DNA of 64,000 bases from assembly GCA_021495925.1 (NCBI GenBank), contig JAKEKT010000004.1:186001-250000 (forward strand). Reading direction: 5' to 3'. This DNA comes from Diplodia intermedia (lineage: Eukaryota > Ascomycota > Dothideomycetes > Botryosphaeriales > Botryosphaeriaceae). Made by a program: the position numbers and the translations under genes. Shown piece after piece: positions 33,926 through 44,706 of the stretch. Under the pieces are notes generated by a model. That model was not told the DNA's origin and did not search any database. It saw only the letters and a list, made by a program, of their open reading frames with translations. The first letter of the stretch is position 1. Each line of letters starts with the position of its first letter.

Positions 33926-35204
33926 ATGTCCACATGTCAATCCCAGGGCGCGACCGAGCCCACAGCAGCGCGCGAGTGCAAGAAAAGGCTTGCATGGGAT
34001 GCGTATAAGCGCATCATCATCGGCCTGTATGGACAAATGACCATTGAGCAGATGATGGTAGTGATGTTGGCTTTGGGGTTTCGCGCGTCGTCAGTGCCGC
34101 ACTGTGCTACACCGACCACAGAGACGCTGATAGGTGTACAGAAAGCGACAATATCACAACAAGCTCAGAGAATGGAATGTGCGAAAGAACAAGGCCAAGT
34201 CCGGAACAAAAAGAGAAGCATCCACGAATCAGAAAGCCCGTGAAGGTGGCTCTACCAAACGCCAGAAGCTCCATGATCCTTTCTCCTCCTACCCCCAGGA
34301 CTCCTTTCCCCGGATTGTGTCCAGGACCCAAGTAGGCCGTAAGGACCTTTGCCCGGAAGAACGCACCCTGCAGGACCCATTTGCTTCCCACTTCCAGCAA
34401 AATCTTCCCCATGTTGTATCTAAGGCCAAAACAGTCCACGGAGACTTCGCTCTGGAAAGCCGGAACCTTCAGGAATCATTTCCCTCCCATCTCTCGAGCT
34501 ACTTTCTCTCCGTAGCTCAAACAGCATGCGATGATGTTCAGCAGGAACATCATTCTTTCTTTAACTCATTTACCCCTCACACTCAGCACAATTTCCCCGC
34601 CTGGATCTTATCCATGACCCCAGGAGCCTGCGAAGATGTTCCGGGGGAGCATCAGACTCCCCGTAACTCGTTTTCCTCCTACCTCCAGGATCCCTTTCCC
34701 GCCAGGACTGTACCCGGGACTCAACCGGTCCATGATGGCTCTTGGCATAGACCTCAGATGTCTCAGAGGCCCTCCACCTGGATCAGAGGATGCTCATCGA
34801 GCGCTTTGAACAATATGCTCATGGATACGGCCAGCTCTTTGAGCCCTTTCAGCGAGGTACTTGGCTACCAAGGCCTTGAAGAAACATCCTGTGCCCAAGA
34901 TGCTTACCAGACTCCACAGGAGCTGCAGGTTCGACAACAGGGCGAGACTCGAAAGGGTGCTGTTGCATCAGGCAACGAACTCAACAGTAAGTTGATTCCG
35001 CTCCACATATTTGATGATGACCATATTCTTATTCCTGCCATGCTAGCCGGTTCGAATTCCGAGGGAAACCAACTCGCATGGTTGCAGCGGAACGATGCAA
35101 GGTCAAATAGCATCGAGGGTGGCGAGCACAATGATGATGAAGAAATGTGCCAGTTCTTCACTTTCCCAATGCATAACCCGCTGCCGGAAAGGTGTACGGT
35201 TTGA
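33926..35204 (+). CDS. Clr5-domain protein with tandem Phe-rich repeats
   Basis: Two exons, 33926-34089 and 34142-35204, give 408 residues. Intron 34090-34141 begins GTCAGT and ends TACAG. The join rebuilds a Clr5 domain at residues 24-71: WDAYKRIIIGLYGQMTIEQM, then LGFRASKRQYHNKLREWNVR. Clr5 is a helical N-terminal domain of many ascomycete proteins, first named in fission yeast heterochromatin silencing; its role in most is unknown. A basic Lys/Arg segment follows. Five degenerate repeats of 30-34 residues then run from about 98 to 260 (34269-34757). Each has a hydrophobic-x-acidic/Asn-x-Phe-x-Ser/Pro-His/Tyr start and an FP or LP near position 14. The C-terminus is acidic and disordered. 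No transposase or LRR region is attached. Confidence 0.7.
34269..34757 (+). repeat. Five degenerate ~33-residue tandem repeats in the Clr5-domain protein
   Basis: By eye the units are residues 98-130, 131-163, 164-193, 194-227 and 228-260. Shared positions include the openings LHDPFSSY, LQDPFASH, LQESFPSH, FFNSFTPH and PRNSFSSY, followed by Q-x-x-F/L-P and a V-x-x-D/E tail. Identity between units is moderate. Confidence 0.6.
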
Positions 35205-35698
35205 AAGCGCCACCAGTCCACACAGGTCCGGGAAAGCCTCCATGACGGCCGATCTCGTATCTTTTTTTTTTCTTTCCTGGTAAAATTTCCGGAGTGGATA
35301 TGGGCGTTGTGGTGATTGTCTAATCCGGGTGGAGCAGGGGTCCGATCTCTACAGGTGAAGCTTCGGGTCAATCGTGTAAAATGTCAGGATTCCGCTAATG
35401 CAGGGTTAATGTGGAGCTTTTATCTGCTGCAAGCAAAGGGCATGAATTCCATGCGATACGTACTACTATGCACCGTACAGTTAACTAAGTCTGCGTGAGA
35501 TTGAGAACACCAAACTTACAAAGATCTTATCTAGTAGCCTGGAAGCTGCTCCTCCTGAAGCCAAATGTCTACCGCTTGACACTCCTCTTCCTATATTACC
35601 ATATATTCACACGAAATAAAAACCCCCTCCCCCAAGAAATTGCCTTAAAGTGCGCAATCGTATCGACGTAAAGCTTTCCTTGAACACTCATACAACTC
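35205..35698. other. Convergent intergenic region, 494 bp
   Basis: 3' flanks of the Clr5 gene (+) and the flavocytochrome gene (-). It has AT-rich stretches near 35480-35700 and nothing further. Confidence 0.4.
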
Positions 35699-37417
35699 TT
35701 ACAACTTCGCCTTCTCCTTGATGGCGCTCTCCTTAGGCCCAACCAACGGGTCATACACATTCAAGCCCAGCGTGTCCGAAGGAACACCTGCGCTGTGCAA
35801 GCTGAGGCCCCTAGTATCAATCAAGCTGGGGTTGAGCTGGTCGATGCTGGAGCAGCCGATGAGGCGCATGTTCATCTCCATCTCGTCCTTGAGCAACTGC
35901 AAGGCGCGGTCTACACCAGGCAGGCCGTAGGCAGACATGGCGTACAGGAATGGACGGCCGATACCGACACCCTTAGCACCTAGGCAAAGCGCCTTGATAA
36001 TGTCGGTTGCGCGCCGGACACCGCCGTCGATGTAGACTTCGATCTTGTTCTCCCAGCCCCTCTCGCGCAGGATCGGCATGACTTCCGCGAGCACCTCGAC
36101 GCCGGAGCGGGCAAAATCGAGCTGACGACCACCATGGTTGGACAGGACGACGCCCTGGACACCGGCCTCAACGGCCTTGAGAACGTCTTCGACGCACTGC
36201 ACGCCCTTGAGGATAATTGGCATTTTGGTGATGGACTGGAACCAGGGAATATCTTTCCAGCTGAGCGAGGGATCGATGAAGGATGAGATGGCACGCGCGG
36301 CGCCTTGCGAGCGGTCTACACCCTCGCCTGAGCTGCTCTGGACGTTGGAGCCGACGTCGTCGAATTTACTGCGCATGTCCTTCTCGCGGCGGCCCAGCTG
36401 AGGTGCGTCAACGGTGATGAAGAGACCTTTGCAGCCACGCTTTTCGGCATGCTCCACGATTCCCTTGGTGATGCTGCGGTTCTTGTTGACCTGCAGGGAA
36501 CGTTAGCGGGTGATGGTTGCTCGTAAGAGTTAGTTATACCCACATAAAGCTGCAGCCATTGCACCTGGTCACCCTCCTTTGCGTCGACAATCTCGTCGAA
36601 AGAGCAGGACGCAAGTGTGGGGATCATCTGGATGACATTGTGCTTCTTCGCCGCACGTGTGAGGACGACTTCGCCCTCAGGGTGGCCAAGCTTGCCGAGA
36701 GCAGTGGCAGTGACGTAGAGAGGAATATCGACCTTGGTGCCGAGCATCGTTGTTGAGAAATCGACCTTCTCCACGTCGACGAGGATTCGTGGGCGGAACC
36801 AGATTTTGTGGAAGGCCGAGTGATTTTCCCGCATCGTCTGTAGGTCAAAGTCAGCCAGTCGTCGATGTAGGCTAAAGTGTGGCGCTTGTAGCGGACTGGT
36901 AGCAGTGAAACCAGCCGAGCTGGACCACAGCCAAGATGAACAATCAAAGCTACTGCTGTACAGGTGCACGTACAATCTCGTCGTCGGCACCACTCGAGTA
37001 GTATGCCCATGCGGTCTTCTTCATAACATTCCTCGCCACTGCCTCAAAGTCCATCAGGTTGTAGCATTGCTCCAGGATGGGCTTCCTCGCAAGTCTTTCC
37101 TGACGGGCCTGCTCATCCGGGTCCTCGGCCTTTTCCTCCTGCTCGACCGTGTTCATGTCCACCTCGCCCAGATGCTTCGACTTGTCGAGGTACTTGTCGA
37201 GGGTGTCGGGCGGGTGGATGGGCTCGTACTCCTCGGTAGCATCCTTGCCGGCGTACTTGAGGATAATCTTGGGACCGCCGGGGTGCTCGGGCAGGAATTC
37301 GGTGACGTCGTATGCGCGGCCGTGGACAATGACCCAACAGCTCTCGCGGGAGTTGTGCTTGGCGATGTCGGCGCCGGTGAGCTTCACCGGCTGGGTGCCG
37401 TTGCTGTTGCGGTTCAT
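35699..37417 (-). CDS. cyb2: Flavocytochrome b2-type L-lactate (2-hydroxyacid) dehydrogenase
   Basis: FMN- and heme-containing dehydrogenase that oxidises L-lactate or a similar 2-hydroxyacid and passes electrons to cytochrome c. Exons 37417-36974, 36837-36544 and 36490-35699 give 509 residues. Introns start GTACGT and GTGGGT and end CTACAG and CTGCAG. The cytochrome b5 domain at about residues 10-85 has SRESCWVIVHGRAYDVTEFL and the heme motif PEHPGGPKIILKYAG. The FMN domain has TMRENHSAFHKIWFRPRIL, GLFITVDAPQLGRREKDMR, the catalytic His/Arg segment LSNHGGRQLDFARSG, and YIDGGVRRATDIIKALCLGA. The N-terminus MNRNSNGTQPVKLTGADI has no long presequence, unlike the yeast intermembrane-space enzyme. 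The substrate could differ from lactate. Confidence 0.9.
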
Positions 37418-38390
37418 TGCGGGGATCGGCTGGGACGGAAGGGCTGGGCGAGGGCTGGACGCTGGACGACGACGGAGGGAGGGGAATTATTTGTATGGGT
37501 TGCCGGCCAAGGAAGATATTGCAGTTTTGGTACAGATTAGCCCGGCCTTTCCTGAGACATCCGGGGCGGCTATCGCAGCGGCTCGCGCCCTGGGGCGTCG
37601 GCTTAAAGGAATCCGAGTGACTGTGGGGTAAGCTCTGGTGATGAGGCCTGGGTGCGCAGTGCGCCGGCGCCACAGGCCAATGACATGGCGACGCTTGCTA
37701 AGCAGGGCCGGGGCCGGTGCCTCCCTGTGCGCGCTGGTGCTGGTGCTGGTGCTGGTGCCGGTGCCGCGCGCTGCATCGCATAAGAAAGCAGCTCCGACCT
37801 CGGGCCTGCTGCTCACGAATTTCTAGCGGCGCCTGCCCGCGAGCTACTGCCCACTACGTCGTACGCAGCTGCCGGTCTGGTCGGCCTGGTCGGTGCGGCG
37901 CGGTGGTCTGCCTCAGGCAGCGCGGCAGACGGGCCGGGCACAGCAAAGGCCCCGAGCGGCGCTGCGCACGCGGACGTCCACGATCCACTTTCGATGATTG
38001 TCATGCGGCTGCCAATCGAGGCCGATCGTGCGCCGCCTCTCGTCATCGTTGCTCACCACCACGCGCCAGCGCCAACGGCCAATCCGCACGCCGTGCCTCG
38101 CGGAGTATCGCCAAGTACCGCCTCGTTATCCCTCCGCTCTCTCATGGCTGCATCGCGACAGGCCTCTCCAAGCACGCCGGCTGTTGCTCAGCGCCGATCC
38201 TAGCCCTCGCGCGTTTCGCACGTCAGCCCAGCGCCGTAGCTGCACCGCAAACCGCAGCATTCAGCACAATCCTTGACCTTTAGCACACGGGCCCCCGACC
38301 ATCAACGTCTGCCAATCTCCCCACGCGCCTGTCTCAACACGACTGTTTCTCCTGCACCACTTGCGCCAACAGGACGCCGTAGACCTCGAG
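37418..38390. other. Divergent promoter region, 973 bp
   Basis: Separates the flavocytochrome gene (-) and the Rab gene (+). It contains a GCTGGT hexanucleotide tract (listed separately). No conserved coding region is supported. Confidence 0.45.
37733..37762 (+). repeat. Hexanucleotide microsatellite (GCTGGT)
   Basis: Four exact GCTGGT units followed by one GCCGGT unit. In one plus-strand frame it encodes a Leu-Val run. Confidence 0.8.
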
Positions 38391-39584
38391 ATGGCCGGTT
38401 CAGACGTCGAGGCAAAGGTTGTCGTGCTGGGCTCGCAGGTACCCGCCGTTTTCCTTCCAAACACCGGCTCTTGCGCACATCGCTGACCCTGATCAGGGCG
38501 TCGGCAAAACCAGCCTGGTCCACAGATACGTTAAGAACGCCTTCGCAAACACCACCTCCACTGTCGGCGCCTCGTTCTTGACCAAGAAGGTCGTCGATAT
38601 CGACACTTCCACCGTGGTTCGCCTCCAGATATGGGACACCGCTGGCCAGGAGAGATACCGCAGCATTTCAAAACTGTACTACCGGGGTAAGTCCTCCACC
38701 CTGCATATCGCAAGAGATATATGTCCGGATCCATCCCGCATGCGTTGTACGCTTGCGCCAGCGGAAACGTGGGAAGGCTTGCCGTCTTGGCTCAGCTCTC
38801 CGCGAGCAGAGACAGAAAGTGGAGAACCGCCGGATGCAGGCGAGCGGAATGCTGACGGCATACCCATGCAGGCGCTAATGCAGCTGTTCTCTGCTACGAC
38901 ATCACCGATCCGAAGTCCTTTGAGGAAATGGGCCGCTGGCTCATCGAGCTGAAGAACAACCTGGGAGACGACATCATCCTACACGTCGTTGGCACCAAAG
39001 TTGATAGGGTTGCCGAGGATCCTTCGGCGCGAAAGGTTCCTTTCGAAAGATGCATTGCATACGTCGCCGAGAATCTGTTTCCGCAGCAGGCACAGCAGGA
39101 CAAGCAACCCACGTCAGTGCCAAAGAGCCTTTGGGGAGTCACTGGGGTAACGGGCGGAGGCAAGGATGACAGCGGCATGGCGAGCCCACAGAGCAACAGA
39201 AGTAGCGGCTTCTGGGGCCAGGATGTAGGGTGGGATTGCTGCCACGAGATCAGCGCCAAAGACGGTGAGGGTGTTGAAGAAGTATTCCGAGTCATTACTC
39301 GCAAACTGGTTGAGCAGCGGAACAAGACCATGGAGCAGGACTTTCTCAGCTCAGGCGGTGTGACTCCTGCCCTGAACGGTGGCCCAGGCCAAGCAGGCTA
39401 CTTTGACTACTCTTCAGGAAGTGCGAGCGGCAGCTTCAGAGTCGGCATGGGAGACAAGCGCCGGAGCTGGCTAGGCTTTCCCACTCCTTCACCAGGGCTT
39501 GGCGGGCCCATGCAGACCCCTGGTGGCGAGGAATGGAACGCTGAGATTGAGAGGACAGAGAAGAAAGGTAGTAGGTGTTGCTGA
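38391..39584 (+). CDS. Rab-family small GTPase with atypical G4 motif
   Basis: Three exons, 38391-38438, 38497-38686 and 38872-39584, give 316 residues. Introns begin GTACCC and GTAAGT and end ATCAG and TGCAG. G1 is GSQGVGKTS (residues 14-22). G3 is WDTAGQERYRSISKLYYRGA, and Rab-type signatures LYYRGANAAVLCYDITDPKS follow. G4 reads GTKVD where most Ras-superfamily proteins have NKxD. G5 is EISAKDGEGV. Between G4 and G5 there is a long insert rich in Ser/Gly/Gln. The C-terminus ends KKGSRCC, a di-cysteine prenylation site. It is expected on an endomembrane compartment controlling vesicle traffic. It resembles the Rab5/Rab21/Rab22 branch, but I cannot place it exactly. The second intron (185 nt) is long for this window. 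Confidence 0.85.
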
Positions 39585-40637
39585 TCGCCTGCTCACCGCT
39601 ACCAAGATGGCCCAAGCCTGAAGCAACCTTGCTCCGGGGAGATCAACGCGGCTTGATGATCAGGCCCGCTAACGACGAGGCTTAGTCTTGATCGTAGGAG
39701 ACCACTTGCGAAACACGCGATGAACACCATTCTATCAGCCGTCACCGGCTAGAGTTACCCAAAGTTTTCACTTTTGATCGGCTTTCTCTTGGCAGGGGCA
39801 AGGTCTCACTGTTCACGGCTTCTCATTAGTTCTTGTCTCTGCCTCTCTTGCGTTCCTAGTTCGATCTGCTGTTCTTATAACGACCTTTCCTTTCTTTCTT
39901 TTTTTGGTGGCATAGTGCTCTGCATAGTAATAGCGTGTGTCCTTGGGTATTTCCTGCTCTCCTACTATTCCCTTTTCTTCACTTTCTTTTTTCCCCTTGT
40001 ATCTTGGCAGTCAGTGAGGCATGGCGTTCGTCTGAATTTCGAAAGAGAGCAAAGAAATAACGTCGCCCACGCGGGTTTTGCTTAATCACGAAAGTTACAT
40101 CAGAATAGAGATACCCGATTGACTTCTCGATATCATGATGCAATAATGTGGTCCCGAATGCCCTGCGCACGGATATCACAACTGGCCAGATGCGTCAAGA
40201 TGATGTAGGCGAGCAAAAGCATGAATAACACGAATGATGCTCCTCACGTCAGAACGCTTGCTTATTGGCATACTGATTAGCAGCTCTCGAATCTAAATTT
40301 TCCATGCTAATAAGATTACGGATGCTCACATGGCCCATGCCCTTGCGCTTTTTCATGCTAGTGGACGAGCCAGAACTAGAGCTTTAGAACTTCAGCATTG
40401 CCCCCATGCCATTCTATGTTCTTCATACTGCGGCTCTTGCTTACAGGGCAGTTAGAAAGCCGATGTGCGCATTGACTGTACGAACAATTAACGGAAGATC
40501 GGCGGCCCTGAGTGAGAGCCTTCTAAGTGCCGTCCAGTTTTCCTGCATGAGGACAAAAGAGAAGGTGCTCGTTCATCTCGCGCTTCTGCCCCTTGCATTA
40601 TCCGTCATTGGAAGAATTCGTTCCTCTATCATGATAC
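39585..40637. other. Convergent intergenic region, about 1 kb
   Basis: 3' flanks of the Rab gene (+) and EMC10 (-). Pyrimidine-rich runs occur around 39890-40000. No gene is supported. Confidence 0.4.
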
Positions 40638-41310
40638 TTATTCCTTTCCACCAGCGAAGAGCTGTAGTACCACGAACAATCCAATGGCCCACCAGTACCT
40701 ATGAATTTAAGTTAGCTTATTACCACAGACGCCATCACATCCCGACTACAACTCACTTCTGCAAGAAAGTCTTCTCCGGTTCTTCTTGCCCCGCGACCTT
40801 TCCCTTCTCATCCAACACCACAGGTTTGTTCAAAAACGGCGCCGGCCCCGCCTGGACCTTCTCGACCTTCACATCGACAACATCCACGCTCTCCGCAGCA
40901 TCCTTCTTCTCCGTCGCCTCCGAGACAACACGAGGCTCAGCGCCGAACCCGACGCCGTAGACGACACCCTGTGCGTCAGCGTGCAGGACCAGCGTCTTCT
41001 TGTACTCCGGTCCGAGCGCAGCGGCGGACGTCAGGATACCGGTCCAGTCGGGTTTCTGCAGGCCGATGCGGACGAGAGCGTTGGGGTCGTTGCCGTTGCC
41101 GCTGGCGGTGAAGACGCCTCCGCTCGGGGCCTTCCAGGACACGACGGCGGCACTGGCATTGGCGGCATTGTACGAGAGCTGGGCCAGGTGCTGCGGGGCG
41201 GAGGCGTCTAGGGGCCAGACGTGGATGTTGAGGGTCTTGTCGGCGGCGGCGGCGAGGGCGGTGGTGAGGAGGGCGAGGATGGCGAGGAGGCGGTGGGTGA
41301 CGGACGCCAT
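40638..41310 (-). CDS. emc10: ER membrane protein complex subunit 10
   Basis: EMC10 is a lumenal/type I membrane subunit of the EMC, which inserts membrane proteins into the ER. Exon 1, 41310-40757, starts MASVTHRLLAILALLTTALA, a clear signal peptide, followed by ADKTLNIHVWPLDASAPQHL and a beta-rich lumenal domain. Intron 40756-40699 begins GTGAGT and ends TCATAG. Exon 2, 40698-40638, encodes the end: YWWAIGLFVVLQLFAGGKE, the expected C-terminal membrane span. The spliced protein is 204 residues. The call rests on the FLQKYWW junction and the lumenal opening, both of which I associate with fungal EMC10. If the intron were retained the protein would stop at once (FLQK, then TGA) and lack the span. 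Confidence 0.82.
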
Positions 41311-42086
41311 GGCGGGCTGGAGAGCGACTCCGGCGGAGGGGAGAGAGAGGGCGGATTGAGCGGTGTGCGGCCGCTGCGCGCGTGGTGCAGGGTGCAGGAG
41401 AGTTGCAGGAATACCTGTAGGTAGCTGGTGATTGCTGGAGCTCCGACGCGTTCGCTCAGCAAGCTCGTGCCGCGTCGGGACTGGCCGAACGTTAGCCCGG
41501 GCTCGGGGGCAAGTCCGCCGAGAACTGGGGCCAGGGCGGCGAAGCATGGGGCAACACAGGCGACGTTCCCGTCAAGCCCTGAGGCGCGGGATGGCGGCTG
41601 CAGAGCTTCGAGTCGTGCAACGTCAACGTGGTCCGCCGGTGCACCTCGGATGCGTAGGAAAACCGGCCATCGTGGAATCGCGGCCAATGACGCCGACGGG
41701 CGAGAACACCGGCCAAGAGCTGGCTGGGCAAATCGCAACTTGTCCGGGGCGCGAGGCCCACATTTCGGTTGTGGAGGACCCTTCGAGCTAGCCAGGGTAT
41801 GAAGTCATCCGCGGAAGCTCTCGACGATCGTCCACTGAGACGAATCTCAACAGCTTTTGCCCGCGCCCCTGCCCCGCTGGAAGCTCTTCTCCTGCATCTT
41901 CCACTCCCCAGGTTTTCTGCCTCCAATTCCCCCATTATCATCCTCGCACTCAGCTCTTTCCATCTGCACCCTCAGCTTGCACGCCTCCAGCACCGCAAGC
42001 CTCAAACAGCACCGCTGCCCGTCCTTGCCGCTCAACTCACCGCATTTCGATCGTGAGCCCGGCTCAGGCAGCAATTGTTGCCCATC
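41311..42086. other. Divergent promoter region, 776 bp
   Basis: Between EMC10 (-) and the ribulokinase-like gene (+). A pyrimidine-rich run near 41880-41960 fits a fungal 5' leader. No additional gene is supported. Confidence 0.45.
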
Positions 42087-44041
42087 ATGACTTCCCTTCC
42101 CTACAGAGCTCCTCCCTCGCGGAAGCAGTCGCGCCAGATGTCGACTGACCCGCGCAACGAGCTTCACCCCCACGTCGACCACTTCATTGGCATCGATGTC
42201 GGCACCGGCAGCGCGCGTGCCTGCATCATGAACAGCCAGGGCGACATCGTCGGCCTTGCCTCCGAGAACATTGGCCTCTGGCAGCCTCAGACCGGATACT
42301 ACGTGAGCTTGCCCGCCTCCCACCCTTCAGCTGCCCCGCCGCTGACGTACTGATGCAGGAGCAATCTACCACCGACATCTGGCGGTGCATCTGCTCGTCC
42401 GTCCGTCGCGCTCTGGACCAGCACAACATTGACGCCGACACCGTCCGCGGCATTGGTTTCGATGCCACCTGCTCGCTCACCGTCTTCAACGCCGAGACGG
42501 ACGAGCCGGTGTGCATTACTGGCCCCAACTTCGACAACCGCGAGGGCCATGACCGCAACGTCATCTTGTGGCTTGACCACCGCCCCGTCGACGAGACGGT
42601 CAAGATCAACAACACCAACCACAACCTGCTCCGCTATGTCGGTGGCAAGATGTCCATTGAGATGGAAATCCCCAAGGTTCTCTGGCTGAAGAACAACATG
42701 CCCAAGGACCTGTTTGACAAGTGCAAGTTCTACGACTTGACTGACGCATTGACCCACATGGCTACCGGCAACGAGAGCCGCAGCTTCTGCAGCGTCGTCT
42801 GCAAGCAGGGTTTCGTGCCTGTTGGTGTGGACGGCAGTGTCAAGGGCTGGCAGGATGATTTCCTCAAGGAGATCGGTCTGGAGGAGCTGGTTGAAGACAA
42901 CTTCAAGCGCATGGGTGGCGTCAACGGGGTGGTTAGCCTTCTCCCTTTCCACATCCGTACAGCCTGTGACTAACGATGCCTGCAGAACAACCACTACTCC
43001 ACCGCTGGTGAGCTTGTCGGCCCGCTGAGTGAGAAGGCTGCCCAGGATATGGGTCTTCCCGCTGGGATTGCGGTCGGCAGCGGCGTCATCGACGCGTACG
43101 CTGGCTGGATCGGTACGGTCGGCGCCAAGGTCAAGCTGACTGACGAGGAGCTGAACGCCGACTACCCCAAGAACGACGTCTCCCAGGCCTTCACTCGTCT
43201 GGCCGCCGTTGCCGGCACCTCCACCTGCCACTTGGCCATGTCTCGTGAACCCGTTTTCGTCAACGGTGTCTGGGGCCCATACCGTGATGTTCTGCTCCCC
43301 GACTACTGGATGGCGGAAGGAGGACAGAGTGCTACCGGTGAGCTGCTCAAGCACACGATTGAGACTCACCCGGCATTCAACGAGGCCATGTCTGTGGCCG
43401 AGACCTTCAACACGAACATCTACGAGTACCTGAATGAGCACCTCCGCGAGATGGCCGAGAAGCAAAACGCGCCTTACATAAGCTGGCTCGGCAAGCACCT
43501 GTTCTACTACGGTGACCTGTTCGGCAACCGCTCTCCCATTGCCGACCCGAACATGAGGGGCTCTTTCATTGGGCTCAGCAGCGACAAGTCGCTGGACGCT
43601 CTGGCGCTGATGTACTTGGGAACCATGGAGTTCATTGCGCTGCAGACGCACCAGATCATCACTGCGATGAACGCGTCTGGCCACTCGATCTCGTCCATCT
43701 TCATGTCTGGCTCGCAGTGCCAGAACGATATTCTGATGCACCTCATCGCCGCGGCTTGCGACATGCCGGTCCTCATTCCCCGCTATGTCCACGCTGCCGT
43801 GGTTCACGGTGCAGCCATGCTTGGTGCTAAGGCCGCTTCAACTGACAAGGAGGGCAAGAGCACTCCGCTGTGGGAGATCATGGATCGCTACAGCAAGCCT
43901 GGTAAGGCCATCAAGCCGACCAAGAACGAGGGTGAGAAGAAGCTGCTGGCGACCAAGTACAAGGTCTTCCTCGAGCAGATCGACAACCAGGTGCGCTACA
44001 GGCAGCTGGTCGACGACGCCGTGGCTGGCGACAAGGCCTAA
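42087..44041 (+). CDS. FGGY-family carbohydrate kinase, D-ribulokinase-like
   Basis: Cytosolic sugar kinase of the FGGY family; the eukaryotic group to which it belongs (yeast Ydr109c, human FGGY) phosphorylates D-ribulose and is viewed as metabolite repair. Exons 42087-42302, 42359-42928 and 42986-44041 give 613 residues. Introns begin GTGAGC and GTGGTT and end TGCAG. The N-terminal phosphate-binding motif is DHFIGIDVGTGSARACIMNS. Other family blocks are GIGFDATCSLTVFN, NVILWLDHRPVDETVKINN, MSIEMEIPKVLWLKNNM, FYDLTDALTHMATG and VAGTSTCHLAMSREPVFVNG. The C-terminal ATPase part has SIFMSGSQCQNDILMHLIAA. Substrate assignment follows the subfamily and is not proven here. Confidence 0.9.
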
Positions 44042-44706
44042 TTTATGAGATTGACGTGTCTGTGTACAAGCTGTGCAAGACAGGGTTACGATATGACTTC
44101 CACCAAAAATTTCTTACTACGTAGTTGAAGATATAGGACTAGAGCGATAGAGTCCTTATGATAATTGTTTTCGCGATCCTGATGACCCATGGTTCAAAGT
44201 GTCCGTATCAATGCGAGGGTTCTAGGATAGCCTTTTTGAAGTCAAATTGTTCCAATGTCTAGCAAGTTGTTTAGTGTGCCCAGCTTAGCTTCTTCTCGCA
44301 TACTCCAGGCTATTCGGAGCTGGAATGCTGTCACGTGGAATCCAACCCTCAAGGTGCCCCCTCTGGCCCTGGAGCCCCTGTTCCCGAAAGAACCGTAAAC
44401 AGGGGATTCGGCTCATACAGATTCTGATCCTCAGTTGCCCCCAGTGACGAAAGCATGCATAAGCGATTCCTTGACCGACTCGCTCGATGAAGTCCTGTGG
44501 GCCCGGCCGCTCGGGAGCTCTCCGATGGATGACGAAATCGCAGCAATCGATAAGAACTGCGACCGTGCGTGGCTGTCGGACCGTGCGGCGAGCAAATCCC
44601 GACTGCCGCCTTCCAGACAACTTCTCGCGTCTACGCGTTGCCATCAAAAGTACCTATCATTGCCAACGTCTTGGCCCCAGCCCCTCCACACCCATCCACC
44701 ACTACA
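44042..44706. other. Intergenic, 665 bp
   Basis: 3' flank of the kinase gene and promoter of mgm101, both plus strand. Nothing else is seen. Confidence 0.4.

Noticed and set aside
42299..43807. Minus-strand ORF of 502 codons
   Set aside because: It is antisense to the FGGY kinase, whose motifs and splice sites are clear; the antisense protein has shadow composition.
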